In this document: piece by piece, positions 7,089 to 16,007 of the stretch
Position numbering within the stretch: position 1 is the stretch's first letter
Layout of the letters: the number at the start of each line of letters is the position of its first letter
Source: Candidatus Peribacteria bacterium
Lineage (GTDB): Bacteria > Patescibacteriota > Gracilibacteria > UBA1369 > 2-02-FULL-48-14
DNA: 34,862 nucleotides
Reading direction: 5' to 3'
Assembly (NCBI GenBank): GCA_943354505.1
Contig: CALRCE010000002.1
Coordinates: 2,585 to 37,446 of the forward strand
The notes under the pieces: generated by a model
Databases searched by the model: none
The model's input: only the letters and a program-made list of their open reading frames with translations
What the model was told of the DNA's origin: nothing
Program-made: the position numbers and the translations under genes

Positions 7089-9818
7089 ATGGCGAAGCTC
7101 AATGAAATTTGGGAAAAAATCCTAGGATGGTGGGATAAAATCAAAGAACTTTGGATGGCTGTATCAAGCCATTTTCCTTGGATTCAAGAACATTACAAGG
7201 AACTCATTGGGGGTCTGCTGGCATTGTGGCTGCTTGTACGCGTAGGGCCTTGGTTTGTTCGTCAAGTCTACGAAGGCATCGTCTCTCGCAAGCGAGTCGT
7301 GATTCAAATCACCATGCCTCGTGAAGAATCCACAAAGGACAAAGAAAACGCCACCGAAAAAGATTTCCGCGAAAAAATGGGAATCATGGAACAGCTCTAC
7401 CGCGCGATTCATGAAATGCACGAACTCAATTTATGGAATCAGATTATTGTCAAAATCTTTCAACGAGACACCCTCAGCCTAGAAGTCTTTGCCAAACACA
7501 AGGACATCACTTTTTATTGCACGGTTCACCCTTACTACAAGGATCTTCTAGAGAAACAGGTCACCTCTTTTTACCCAACCGCCGACATCGCCTATATCAA
7601 TTCCCCAAACCTGAAAGGAGACGGCGATAAGAAATGGTTGAGCAAAAAAGGCTACTACTTGTTCACCAAGAACATCAACTGGCTTCCGCTAAAAACCTAT
7701 AAAACCATTGAAAACGATCCACTCAACGATTTGACCAACGTGCTCTCCCAGCTCCAAGAAGATGAAAAAGCGGTGATCCAAATCATGCTTCGTCCTAGAG
7801 ATGCAGCCTGGCAAAAAGAAGCAAATGCTTTTGCGACGGCCAAATTCAAAAATCAGGACACCAAACCCAAAGGGATTCTAAGGACAATCTTCAGCCCCTT
7901 CAGTTGGCTCTTCACCGCCATGGTTTTTGGCTATGAGGCCGCTGAAAAAAACAATCCTCCTCCTGGAGCAAAAAGTGGAGACTCGTATGTGCGTATGCTC
8001 CAAACCGATGAAGAACTGGCCAAACGAATCGGTGAAAAGTCCAATCAAGTGGGCTTTGACACAGTGGTGCGTATCATGGCGGCTTCTCCCAATGGGGAAG
8101 CGCGTTGCGACTCCATTTTGGATGGACTCTTTGTGGCTTTCAACACCACTAAAGACGCCGCTTCCAACTGGTTTCAGGCACGACGTCTCATCCCCATCGA
8201 CTTCATCAACAGTCCTATTCTCTACGGCAGTTTGCTTCAGCGTGGCTTTCAGTTTGGAGAAAAGTCCTCCATCCTAACTCCTGAAGAACTCGCGACCGTC
8301 TTCCATTTCCCGAACAGTCGTTACAACTACACGCCGCTCATCAAATGGATGTCTTACAAAGTTTTGCCTGCACCCACCGACATGGGGGAGGAAGGAATCT
8401 CACTCGGGTACAACGTCTATCGTGGAATTAAAAAAGAAATCCATTTCGCACGAAAAGACCGCCGCCGTCACCACTACATCATCGGACAAACCGGTACTGG
8501 TAAATCCGCCTACATCAGCCAAATGGCGCGCCAAGACATTGCGCGTGGGGATGGAGTCTGCGTGGTGGATCCTCACGGAGATTTGATTGAAGACATTCTG
8601 CAATACATCCCTAAGGAACGCGCCAAGGACGTGATCGTCTTTGATCCTTCCGACGCCGAGCGTCCAATGGGACTCAATATGCTCGAAGCCAAGACCGCTG
8701 AACAACAAGACATGGCCTCCAGCCAAGCCACCGAAATCTTCATCAAAATCTTCGGAGACGAAATCTTTGGTCCTCGCATTCAGCACTACTTCCGAAACGC
8801 GTGTTTGACATTGATGGAAGATCCCGACGAAGGGGCCACCCTCATCGATGTGCCTCGTATATTTGTGGATGAAGAATTCATGCGCTACAAGGTTTCTAAA
8901 GTGAAGAATCCCGTCGTGAAATCCTTCTGGGATCATGAGTACGCCAACACCGGAGACCGTGAACGTCAGGAAATGATTCCGTACTTCTCCGCGAAGTTTG
9001 GTCCTTTCATCACGAACTCGACCATGCGCAACACCATCGGACAAGCCAAATCCGCCTTCAACATTCGTGAGTGCATGGATGGACAAAAGATCCTGCTCGT
9101 GAACCTTTCCAAAGGTAAACTCGGAACGCTCAACACTCAGCTGCTCGGACTGGTGCTCGTGGCTCAAGTGCAAATGGCGGCCATGGGACGTGTGGACATG
9201 AACGAAGCCGATCGTAAAGACTTCTACCTCTACGTGGATGAGTTCCAGAACTTTGCCACCGACACCTTCTGTTCCATTCTCTCTGAAGCCCGTAAATACC
9301 GCCTGATTTTGACCATGGCCCATCAGTACATTGGTCAGCTCACCGTCACCAAAGGAGGCAGCAGCAACACCCAAATCCGTGACGCCGTATTCGGTAACGT
9401 GGGAACTCTGCAATCCTTCAAAGTCGGTGCCGAAGACGCCGAATACTTGGCAAAAGAATACGCCCCGGTGCTCACCGAACAGGACATCATCGGAATCGCC
9501 AACTACAAGGCTTACATGAAGATCAACGTGAACAACGCTACTTCTCGTCCTTTCTCTCTCGAAACCGTCTTCGACGAAACCAACAAGAGTGAAAAAGTTC
9601 GTCAAGTCATCAAAGAATACTCTCGTATGAAATACGGACGAAAACGCAGCTTCGTGGAGCAAGAGATCGCGGCTCGCATTGGAATCAGCGTAGATGATCT
9701 TGGAAAGGATGTGAAAGCCGATTACACTGCAGAGGTGCCAGCAGCCGCTGCCAGTGCTGCGGCTCCAGAAGCGCCCCACGCGCCCATCACCTCGCCGACT
9801 CAAAATGCAGGTTCCTGA
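7089..9818 (+). CDS. type IV secretion/conjugation-type DUF87/VirD4-like ATPase with N-terminal TM
   Basis: Walker A IIGQTGTGKSAYI, VDPHGDLIEDIL, Walker B-like FYLYVDEFQNFATD, ILSEARKYRLILTMAHQYIGQL. Confidence 0.88.
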   Translation: MAKLNEIWEKILGWWDKIKELWMAVSSHFPWIQEHYKELIGGLLALWLLVRVGPWFVRQVYEGIVSRKRVVIQITMPREESTKDKENATEKDFREKMGIMEQLYRAIHEMHELNLWNQIIVKIFQRDTLSLEVFAKHKDITFYCTVHPYYKDLLEKQVTSFYPTADIAYINSPNLKGDGDKKWLSKKGYYLFTKNINWLPLKTYKTIENDPLNDLTNVLSQLQEDEKAVIQIMLRPRDAAWQKEANAFATAKFKNQDTKPKGILRTIFSPFSWLFTAMVFGYEAAEKNNPPPGAKSGDSYVRMLQTDEELAKRIGEKSNQVGFDTVVRIMAASPNGEARCDSILDGLFVAFNTTKDAASNWFQARRLIPIDFINSPILYGSLLQRGFQFGEKSSILTPEELATVFHFPNSRYNYTPLIKWMSYKVLPAPTDMGEEGISLGYNVYRGIKKEIHFARKDRRRHHYIIGQTGTGKSAYISQMARQDIARGDGVCVVDPHGDLIEDILQYIPKERAKDVIVFDPSDAERPMGLNMLEAKTAEQQDMASSQATEIFIKIFGDEIFGPRIQHYFRNACLTLMEDPDEGATLIDVPRIFVDEEFMRYKVSKVKNPVVKSFWDHEYANTGDRERQEMIPYFSAKFGPFITNSTMRNTIGQAKSAFNIRECMDGQKILLVNLSKGKLGTLNTQLLGLVLVAQVQMAAMGRVDMNEADRKDFYLYVDEFQNFATDTFCSILSEARKYRLILTMAHQYIGQLTVTKGGSSNTQIRDAVFGNVGTLQSFKVGAEDAEYLAKEYAPVLTEQDIIGIANYKAYMKINVNNATSRPFSLETVFDETNKSEKVRQVIKEYSRMKYGRKRSFVEQEIAARIGISVDDLGKDVKADYTAEVPAAAASAAAPEAPHAPITSPTQNAGS

Positions 9819-11007
9819 AGAATACAACGTCCTTCACATTGGCCTAGAAGCCTCCAGCTTACAGGACAAAAAAATCGCGTCCGAAGCGCAAAAAATGAAG
9901 CTCGCAAAAGTTGGAACGCGAGTTTTAGTGGGACTGGCTATGGTCGTCGTTTTTGCTTTTGGGTCTTCACTCTACTCTTCAGTCTACGAAAACGAATCCA
10001 AAGTAGAGTCCTTGATCGACGAACTGGGGGGACTCAGCCAAGCCAATTTTTTGCTCCAAGAACAAGTCACGTCTCAAGACGCAGTGCTCCGCTCCATTCA
10101 AGAAGATTTTTCAAATTTAGGCACGGCCTTAGAAGGCGGCGACAAAGATGAAATCGCAGCGCTCTTCACAAATATTTTGCAAAAATTTGAAGACGACAAA
10201 ACAAAACCGGAAGGAGTTTCAAGCTTGAATCCCGAGGTCACACTCAGCGAAACCTCAGACGAAGAAGATCAAACCATCGATATTTTGCTTTTAGGAACCA
10301 ACGGATCCCACACCGACACCATCATGGTCGCCAGCATCAATCCCGACGAAGAAAAAATTTCTCTCTTTTCTATCCCTCGAGACATTTACATCAATGGCCG
10401 CAAAATCAATGAGTACTACGCCTATTACGGCGTTAGCACTTTAGAGCGCATGGTGGAAGAAGTATCGGGGCTGACCATCGATCATTACGCTCAAGTGGAT
10501 TTGGATGGCTTCGTTCAAATCGTGGACTTGCTCGGGGGAGTGGACGTACACGTCGATAAGGCCATTTACGACGGGCTCTACCCAAATTCTTCAGGGGGTT
10601 ACTCGCCTTATTCCATCGATGAGGGCGATCATCATTTTGATGGAGAAGAGGCTCTGCGCTACGCCCGCAGCCGTGAATCCACCTCCGACTTTGATCGTGC
10701 GGGACGCCAGCAAGAAATTCTTTCGGCGGTGCGCACCAAGGTCACTCAACTGGACTCTGTGATGGACCTCAAAGAACTCAGCGAAATCTTCCAAACGGCA
10801 CTCAGCACCAGCACCACCGACCTCAACGTCTTGGACATCGCCAGCTTTTACTACGACTACCACGACTTTGATCTCAACACCGGCTTTGTGCTGACGAGCG
10901 GAAACTACTTGTACTCTTTGATCAACGAAGGCGGCGCCTACATCTTATTGCCCCGCACCGGCAACTACGACGAAATCCACGACGTGATTTCCACCCTAGT
11001 GAATTAG
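9805..11007 (+). CDS. LytR-CpsA-Psr (LCP) family protein
   Basis: TM segment; IDILLLGTNGSHTDTIMVASINPDEEKISLFSIPRDIYI; ALRYARSRESTSDFDRAGRQQEIL; start overlaps upstream stop by 14 bp. Confidence 0.92.
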   Translation: MQVPEEYNVLHIGLEASSLQDKKIASEAQKMKLAKVGTRVLVGLAMVVVFAFGSSLYSSVYENESKVESLIDELGGLSQANFLLQEQVTSQDAVLRSIQEDFSNLGTALEGGDKDEIAALFTNILQKFEDDKTKPEGVSSLNPEVTLSETSDEEDQTIDILLLGTNGSHTDTIMVASINPDEEKISLFSIPRDIYINGRKINEYYAYYGVSTLERMVEEVSGLTIDHYAQVDLDGFVQIVDLLGGVDVHVDKAIYDGLYPNSSGGYSPYSIDEGDHHFDGEEALRYARSRESTSDFDRAGRQQEILSAVRTKVTQLDSVMDLKELSEIFQTALSTSTTDLNVLDIASFYYDYHDFDLNTGFVLTSGNYLYSLINEGGAYILLPRTGNYDEIHDVISTLVN

Positions 11008-11010
11008 TGC

Positions 11011-11039
11011 TTGAATTTACAAGGCCTGAGCTATACGAT
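11011..11039 (+). promoter_or_regulatory. predicted promoter of the exonuclease gene: TTGAAT-N17-TACGAT
   Basis: -10 ends 8 nt before the nucleotide preceding ATG 11048, so mRNA may be leaderless. Confidence 0.35.
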
Positions 11040-11047
11040 CCTTTTCG

Positions 11048-11656
11048 ATGATTCAGAATACCCCTTTTATCGTAGTCGACCTTGAGACCACCGGCCTAGA
11101 GCCCAACCTCGACAGCATCATTGAAATTGCAGCAGTAAAAGTCGTCAACGGACAAATCGTGGACGAACTGACTCATTTGGTGAATCCTCACATTTTTGTT
11201 CCTCAAGAAACCACCGACATCACCGGCATCACCACCGAAATGCTCAAGGATTCCCCTTTGTTTGCCGACGTAGTGGACGAGTACCTGAGCTGGTTTGCCG
11301 AAGGCGGCGTCTTCGTGGCTCATAACGCCGATTTTGATCGAGCTTTTTTCAACTCTCACCTTCGTCGCATGGAACGAATGGAGTTACCCAATCCCTATCT
11401 TTGTACCTTTAAGTTGGCCAAAGCTGTGCATCCCAACCTTCCTCGCTACGGCCTGGGAGTGCTGGCAGAAACCTTCGGAGTGGAATTGCCTCAAGCTCAC
11501 CGCGCCATCCACGACGCCCGTGCCACAGCGGATCTTCTCGTCAAATTCATGAGCACCCTTCAATCCGGTGGACTGCGTCATGTGAAAGACATCCCCGGCA
11601 TCTTAAATCTCCCAAAAGCCGTTGCCAGCCAAGAAGGTCAAGGAAGTTTGTTCTAG
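11048..11656 (+). CDS. DnaQ-like DEDDh 3'-5' exonuclease
   Basis: FIVVDLETTGLEPNLDSIIEIAAVKV; VAHNADFDRAFF; HRAIHDARATADLL. Confidence 0.93.
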   Translation: MIQNTPFIVVDLETTGLEPNLDSIIEIAAVKVVNGQIVDELTHLVNPHIFVPQETTDITGITTEMLKDSPLFADVVDEYLSWFAEGGVFVAHNADFDRAFFNSHLRRMERMELPNPYLCTFKLAKAVHPNLPRYGLGVLAETFGVELPQAHRAIHDARATADLLVKFMSTLQSGGLRHVKDIPGILNLPKAVASQEGQGSLF

Positions 11657-11665
11657 CAGCAACTC

Positions 11666-11965
11666 CTAAACCCTCGGCATCGCATCCAAGCCACCTTCGA
11701 TGTGATAAACCGTCGAGTAGCCTTTGCCAATCAAAAAATGAGCGGCTTTCCCACTGCGAATCCCGTGCAAACAGTAGACCACAACCGGTCGTTCTTTCGG
11801 CACGTCCTCGACCTTATAGGGCAAAGCATCCAAAGGAATATTCACCGCCTTTTCAAGATGCCCGCCGCGAAACTCATCCATGGTCCGCACGTCCAAAACA
11901 AAAGCCTTCTGCTCTTGGATGAAAGCGAGTGCTTCCGTGGATTTGAGGGTTTGAACTTGTACCAT
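11666..11965 (-). CDS. rhodanese-like domain protein
   Basis: FVLDVRTMDEFRGGHLEKAVNIPL; active-site loop YCLHGIRSG. Confidence 0.92.
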   Translation of the reverse strand: MVQVQTLKSTEALAFIQEQKAFVLDVRTMDEFRGGHLEKAVNIPLDALPYKVEDVPKERPVVVYCLHGIRSGKAAHFLIGKGYSTVYHIEGGLDAMPRV

Positions 11966-11973
11966 AAATGAGC

Positions 11974-12285
11974 TTAAAGACCACTGCCATTACGAGTTGA
12001 TCCAGAAGCGGCACTTGCATCATGAGTACCGACTACTCTGGCTTTGGTCCAAAGAACCCATCCTTCTGGAGCTTGAGTGGCCTCATACGGTAATCCGCCT
12101 TCAGCAGCTGAAAGCAAGGCAGCACGAAAGCCTGCAGCGGCATTAGGATCATAATTAGAAAACGCCTGAGGTCTAAATCCCTCCCTTCTCAAGTCATCCA
12201 TCCTAGCTAGGACACCCTGTAAATCCTCCAAATCAAGTACAGTCATCGGTTCAGATTCAGAAGGGACATTCGCTTTAAGGTACAT
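11974..12285 (-). CDS. hypothetical protein
   Basis: 103-aa ORF in an otherwise uncovered interval, oriented with rhodanese gene. Confidence 0.5.
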   Translation of the reverse strand: MYLKANVPSESEPMTVLDLEDLQGVLARMDDLRREGFRPQAFSNYDPNAAAGFRAALLSAAEGGLPYEATQAPEGWVLWTKARVVGTHDASAASGSTRNGSGL

Positions 12286-12339
12286 AAACTAAAATTAACC
12301 AGAGTGTTAGATTAACAATAAAAGGCGTATTCGTCAAAC

Positions 12340-12414
12340 TGGTTGCGGGGGTTGGATTCGAACCAACGACCTCCGGGTTATGAGCCCGACGAGCTGCCAC
12401 TGCTCTACCCCGCA
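12340..12414 (-). tRNA. tRNA-fMet (CAT), initiator, CCA encoded
   Basis: Cloverleaf TGCGGGGTAGAGCAGTGGCAGCTCGTCGGGCTCATAACCCGGAGGTCGTTGGTTCGAATCCAACCCCCGCAACCA with three G-C pairs at anticodon stem base and A11-U24. Confidence 0.92.
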
Positions 12415-12505
12415 GAGGGACTATACGTAAAAGTGCCAGAACTGGCAAGCCATCTTGACCTCAAACAAAAGGAGGCTTAACCTTAGGGCACCTAACCCAC
12501 GCCCT

Positions 12506-12898
12506 ATGATGTTTGGTTCATCTTTTTCAGGAGTTGAATGGATCGGATTTCACCTCCACTGGATTTCTTGTGTCTTATTTTTCTTCGGCCTCGTGGCCAC
12601 AGTAATTTGGTTCGCCCGTTTCGCCACCAAACAGCAGCTCAAAAAGATGGTTTGGACAGGTCTCTTGCTAGGAGGCATCGGGATGATCCTCACCGCTGGT
12701 CTGGCCTTCAATGGTATGCGCGAAATGATGGACGGGGAATGGGACGAGGATTCTGATGAAGTGAGTGAACCGGAAGAAGAAGAGGATTTCGACGACATGA
12801 AGGATTTCATGGAATACATGATGGATTACGAAGACAGTGAAGACAGCGATGAAGTCGCTCCCGTCGAATCCACGACAGACACGAGCACAGTGCAATAA
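12506..12898 (+). CDS. small membrane protein with strongly acidic C-terminal tail
   Basis: Two TM segments then DEDSDEVSEPEEEEDFDDMKDFMEYMMDYEDSEDSDE. Confidence 0.65.
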   Translation: MMFGSSFSGVEWIGFHLHWISCVLFFFGLVATVIWFARFATKQQLKKMVWTGLLLGGIGMILTAGLAFNGMREMMDGEWDEDSDEVSEPEEEEDFDDMKDFMEYMMDYEDSEDSDEVAPVESTTDTSTVQ

Positions 12899-12914
12899 GT
12901 CTCACTAAAGATCA

Positions 12915-12941
12915 AAAAAAGCCCCTTCTTGGGGCTTTTTT
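12915..12941. terminator. bidirectional Rho-independent terminator
   Basis: AAAAAAGCCCC-TTCTT-GGGGCTTTTTT. Confidence 0.88.
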
Positions 12942-12952
12942 AATGTTTAATC

Positions 12953-13029
12953 TGGTGGCTGGGAGTGGATTTGAACCACCGACCCCGGGCTTATGAGTCC
13001 CGTGCTCTAACCAACTGAGCTACCCAGCC
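12953..13029 (-). tRNA. tRNA with CAT anticodon (elongator Met or Ile2), CCA encoded
   Basis: GGCTGGGTAGCTCAGTTGGTTAGAGCACGGGACTCATAAGCCCGGGGTCGGTGGTTCAAATCCACTCCCAGCCACCA folds as cloverleaf. Confidence 0.93.
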
Positions 13030-13070
13030 ACGTGGGCGTATTTTAGGTAAACTTGTTCTTCCTGACAAGT

Positions 13071-13484
13071 CTAACTCTTGTAGGGATTAGAGCTAAAGAA
13101 AAACTTCCACCATTTTTTAGGATTGGACCAGCTTTGTCGGATCTGTTCCGAGAGAGCGGCCGTATCCTCATCTTGAGAGAGCACCACCAAGTCTTCGTCC
13201 GGAATCACGATCACCTTTTCACCTGGATTGATGAGGTTCAAATTTTGTTTGGCAACCTTGTCGATATACTCGTCCGAAATGTAGTACTGCAGGTCATCCA
13301 TCTTCTGTTGATTGTCTTCTTTCAGAGCCGCATTGCGCTCTTTAAAATCGGCGATGTGTTGTTCAATCTGATAATTCTCGTAAATGGACACGGTGAGGTT
13401 GTAGAGCATGTACGCCACCACAAAAAAACCAACCACCAGCGTGATGCGCATCATGTCGAAGGGACTCTCGTAGCTTTCGGGCAT
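13071..13484 (-). CDS. FtsB/DivIC-like septum formation initiator
   Basis: Single TM (ITLVVGFFVVAYMLYNL), coiled coil, YYISDEYIDKVAKQNLNLINPGEKVIVIPD. Confidence 0.85.
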   Translation of the reverse strand: MPESYESPFDMMRITLVVGFFVVAYMLYNLTVSIYENYQIEQHIADFKERNAALKEDNQQKMDDLQYYISDEYIDKVAKQNLNLINPGEKVIVIPDEDLVVLSQDEDTAALSEQIRQSWSNPKKWWKFFFSSNPYKS

Positions 13485-13523
13485 AGTCTTTGTTAAACTC
13501 GTGTGCAGAAGTCTAACAAGATT

Positions 13524-14759
13524 ATGGAAAATTTCAAAGACGCAAACAAGTTTTTCTTCATCGGGATCGGAGGCATCGGAATGAGTGGTTTGGCACGTCT
13601 GCTGCAAGCGCGAGGCAAAGAGGTGAGTGGCAGCGACAGCACCCACAGTTCCACCATCGATGAACTGGAAGAAGAAGGCTTTGGCATCAGCATCGGACAC
13701 GATGCTCATCACTTGGACGAAGACACGGACTGTGTGATTTACAGCGAAGCCGTTCCCGAAACCAATCGAGAACTGCAAAAAGCCAGAGAGCTCGACATTC
13801 CAACGCTCACCTATTTTGAAGGACTTGGAGAAGTGTCCAAAGACTACCGTGTTCTAGCCGTAGCAGGCAGCCACGGCAAAACCACCACCACGGCCATGGT
13901 GGCGCTGATTTTAGAGGCAGCAGGCAAAGACCCCACCGTGATCGTGGGCAGCAAGCTGAAAGAATTTGGAAATCGAAATGTGCGTGTGGGGGAGAGCGAT
14001 CTTTTTGTGGTGGAGGCCTGCGAATACCGACGCAATTTCATGAGCCTCAAACCCGATCTGCTCGGCATCACCAACATTGAACTCGATCACCTCGATTATT
14101 TTAAGGATCAAGCCGACTACGAAAACGCCTTCAATCAAATCGCAGCGCAAAGCAAGGAGGTTCTCTGGCCCGAAGACACCAGCGAATACGAAGGGGAATT
14201 GGCCATTCCGGGTGAGCACAATCAAAGGAATGCCGGCCTCGCCGCTGCCATGGCTCGCCGAGTCGGAGCCTCGGAATTAGCGATTGCCGATGCCCTAGCC
14301 GCTTATCAAGGAGCTTGGAGGCGCTTTGAATTCAAGGGCACGACACTCTACGGAGCAAAAGTCTACGACGACTACGCCCATCATCCCACTGAAATCCAAG
14401 CGACCTTGGCGGGAGCACGCGAAAAATTCCCAGAAGCACGCATCGTAGCCGTTTTTCAGCCCCATCAATACAGTCGAACCGCAGCGCTTTTCGACGAGTT
14501 CGTGAATTCCTTTGAAGACGCCGACGAAGTCATCATTCCCAATATTTACGCGGCCCGTGATTCGGAAGCTCACAAAAAAGCCACCTCCGCAGAAGAACTA
14601 GCCGAGGCCATCGCAGAAGTTCATGAAAATGCACACCATGAAGCCGGACTCGAAAACACCGCCAGCTATTTAGAAGACAGCCTCGAAGAGAACGATGTGC
14701 TCATCGTGATGGGAGCGGGGGACGTGAACAAAATCATTCCTATGATTCTGAGCGCATGA
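13524..14759 (+). CDS. murC: UDP-N-acetylmuramate--L-alanine ligase
   Basis: FFFIGIGGIGMSGLARLL; AVAGSHGKTTTTAMVALIL; VYDDYAHHPTEIQATLAGAR; VFQPHQYSRT. Confidence 0.96.
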   Translation: MENFKDANKFFFIGIGGIGMSGLARLLQARGKEVSGSDSTHSSTIDELEEEGFGISIGHDAHHLDEDTDCVIYSEAVPETNRELQKARELDIPTLTYFEGLGEVSKDYRVLAVAGSHGKTTTTAMVALILEAAGKDPTVIVGSKLKEFGNRNVRVGESDLFVVEACEYRRNFMSLKPDLLGITNIELDHLDYFKDQADYENAFNQIAAQSKEVLWPEDTSEYEGELAIPGEHNQRNAGLAAAMARRVGASELAIADALAAYQGAWRRFEFKGTTLYGAKVYDDYAHHPTEIQATLAGAREKFPEARIVAVFQPHQYSRTAALFDEFVNSFEDADEVIIPNIYAARDSEAHKKATSAEELAEAIAEVHENAHHEAGLENTASYLEDSLEENDVLIVMGAGDVNKIIPMILSA

Positions 14760-15385
14760 AACTCTATCTCTCTTCTTATAAATTAGGTAGCGAAACAGAA
14801 ACCTTGAAAAAATGGTTGGCTTCCACACAAAAAAGAGTGGGATATATTTCAAACGCTCTGGATCTTTACGAAAACGATGCCGAATGGTTCATTCCTTTCA
14901 CACAAGAAGATAAAGCTGAATTGGAAAATTTAGACTTAAAAGTGGAAAACTTGGACCTGAGAAACTATTTTGGAAAAAAAGAGGAGCTTCGCACCAAACT
15001 CAACAAGCTCGACATGCTCTGGGTGAGCGGAGGCAACACTTTCATACTCCGACAAGCCATGCGTCTCTCAGGCTTCGATGAACTCATTGAGGAGCTCAAA
15101 TCCCGCTCCGACTTTGTGTACGGCGGCTACAGCGCTGGCTGTTGCGTGCTTTCCCCCAGTCTCAAGGGATTACAAATCGTGGACGACCCTTCTAAGCATC
15201 CTTATCAAGATTTTAAAGAAGTGATTTGGGAAGGCTTGGGTCTCATCGATTATGCCTTTTTGCCTCACTACGATTCTGACCATTCCGAATCCGAAGACAT
15301 CAACAAAGAAGTGGCATACTGCACACAAAACAAAATCCGCTTCAAGACCGTGAGAGACGGGGAAGTGATTCTAATTGACGGATAA
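14756..15385 (+). CDS. peptidase S51 (dipeptidase E-like)
   Basis: LWVSGGNTFILRQAM; YGGYSAGCCVLSPSL; ATGA overlap with murC. Confidence 0.9.
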   Translation: MKLYLSSYKLGSETETLKKWLASTQKRVGYISNALDLYENDAEWFIPFTQEDKAELENLDLKVENLDLRNYFGKKEELRTKLNKLDMLWVSGGNTFILRQAMRLSGFDELIEELKSRSDFVYGGYSAGCCVLSPSLKGLQIVDDPSKHPYQDFKEVIWEGLGLIDYAFLPHYDSDHSESEDINKEVAYCTQNKIRFKTVRDGEVILIDG

Positions 15386-15422
15386 CACTATAAATACTAT
15401 AATATTTACATATTATATTTAT
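15375..15422 (+). promoter_or_regulatory. TA promoter TTGACG-N17-TATAAT with overlapping palindromic operator
   Basis: -35 15375-15380, -10 15398-15403; IR TATAATA(15398-15404)-N6-TATTATA(15411-15417). Confidence 0.7.
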
Positions 15423-15426
15423 TTTG

Positions 15427-15678
15427 ATGAATACTTCCGTCACCTACACCAGCACACTCTCTCCCAAGCTTATGACTTGGTTGGACGAACATGCGGCTAC
15501 AGAGGGTTTGAGCAAAAAAAACATTATTGAAGCAGCATTGAACCTTTACAGAATTCAAGAAAAGAAGAAAGAGTTGGCTCAAATGTTTACAGAACTCAGT
15601 CAAGAAGAAGAAACCCTCACTTTGGCTGAGTCAGGCCTCGGGGATTATGTCGAACAACTAAAAAAACAGGATGAATGA
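15427..15678 (+). CDS. ribbon-helix-helix antitoxin
   Basis: VTYTSTLSPKLMTWLDEHAATEGLSKKNIIEAALNLY RHH; overlaps toxin by ATGA. Confidence 0.82.
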   Translation: MNTSVTYTSTLSPKLMTWLDEHAATEGLSKKNIIEAALNLYRIQEKKKELAQMFTELSQEEETLTLAESGLGDYVEQLKKQDE

Positions 15679-16007
15679 AACAAAGAGAAATTTATTTAGC
15701 GGATCTTGAGCCCATCAAAGGACAAGAACAAAAAGGCACGCGTCCTGTGGTGATCGTTTCAGGTCCAAGCATGAACAGCTATTTCAATCTCGTTACAATC
15801 TGTCCACTTTCCACCAAAATTAAAAATTATCCAGTTTGCGCAGTGATTAAGAAAAATGCTCGCAATGGACTAAAGTCCGATTCAGAAGTCCTCACTTTTC
15901 ACATTAGAACTGTTTCAAAAGATAGACTTATTAAAAAAATGGGAGAAATAAGCGGAGATCAACTTGAACAGATCTTTCAAGGCTTGAACGACATTCTGCG
16001 CTATTAA
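15675..16007 (+). CDS. MazF/PemK-family endoribonuclease toxin
   Basis: REIYLADLEPIKGQEQKGTRPVVIVSG; NLVTICPLSTKIKNYP; SEVLTFHIRTVSKDRL. Confidence 0.92.
   Translation: MKQREIYLADLEPIKGQEQKGTRPVVIVSGPSMNSYFNLVTICPLSTKIKNYPVCAVIKKNARNGLKSDSEVLTFHIRTVSKDRLIKKMGEISGDQLEQIFQGLNDILRY

Noticed and set aside
8400-9827. 475-aa ORF on the minus strand inside the VirD4-like gene
   Set aside because: Antisense shadow ORF; no recognisable motif and the sense strand encodes a clear P-loop ATPase
13053-13496. 147-aa plus-strand ORF opposite the FtsB-like gene
   Set aside because: FtsB/DivIC-like topology on the minus strand is convincing; this is its antisense
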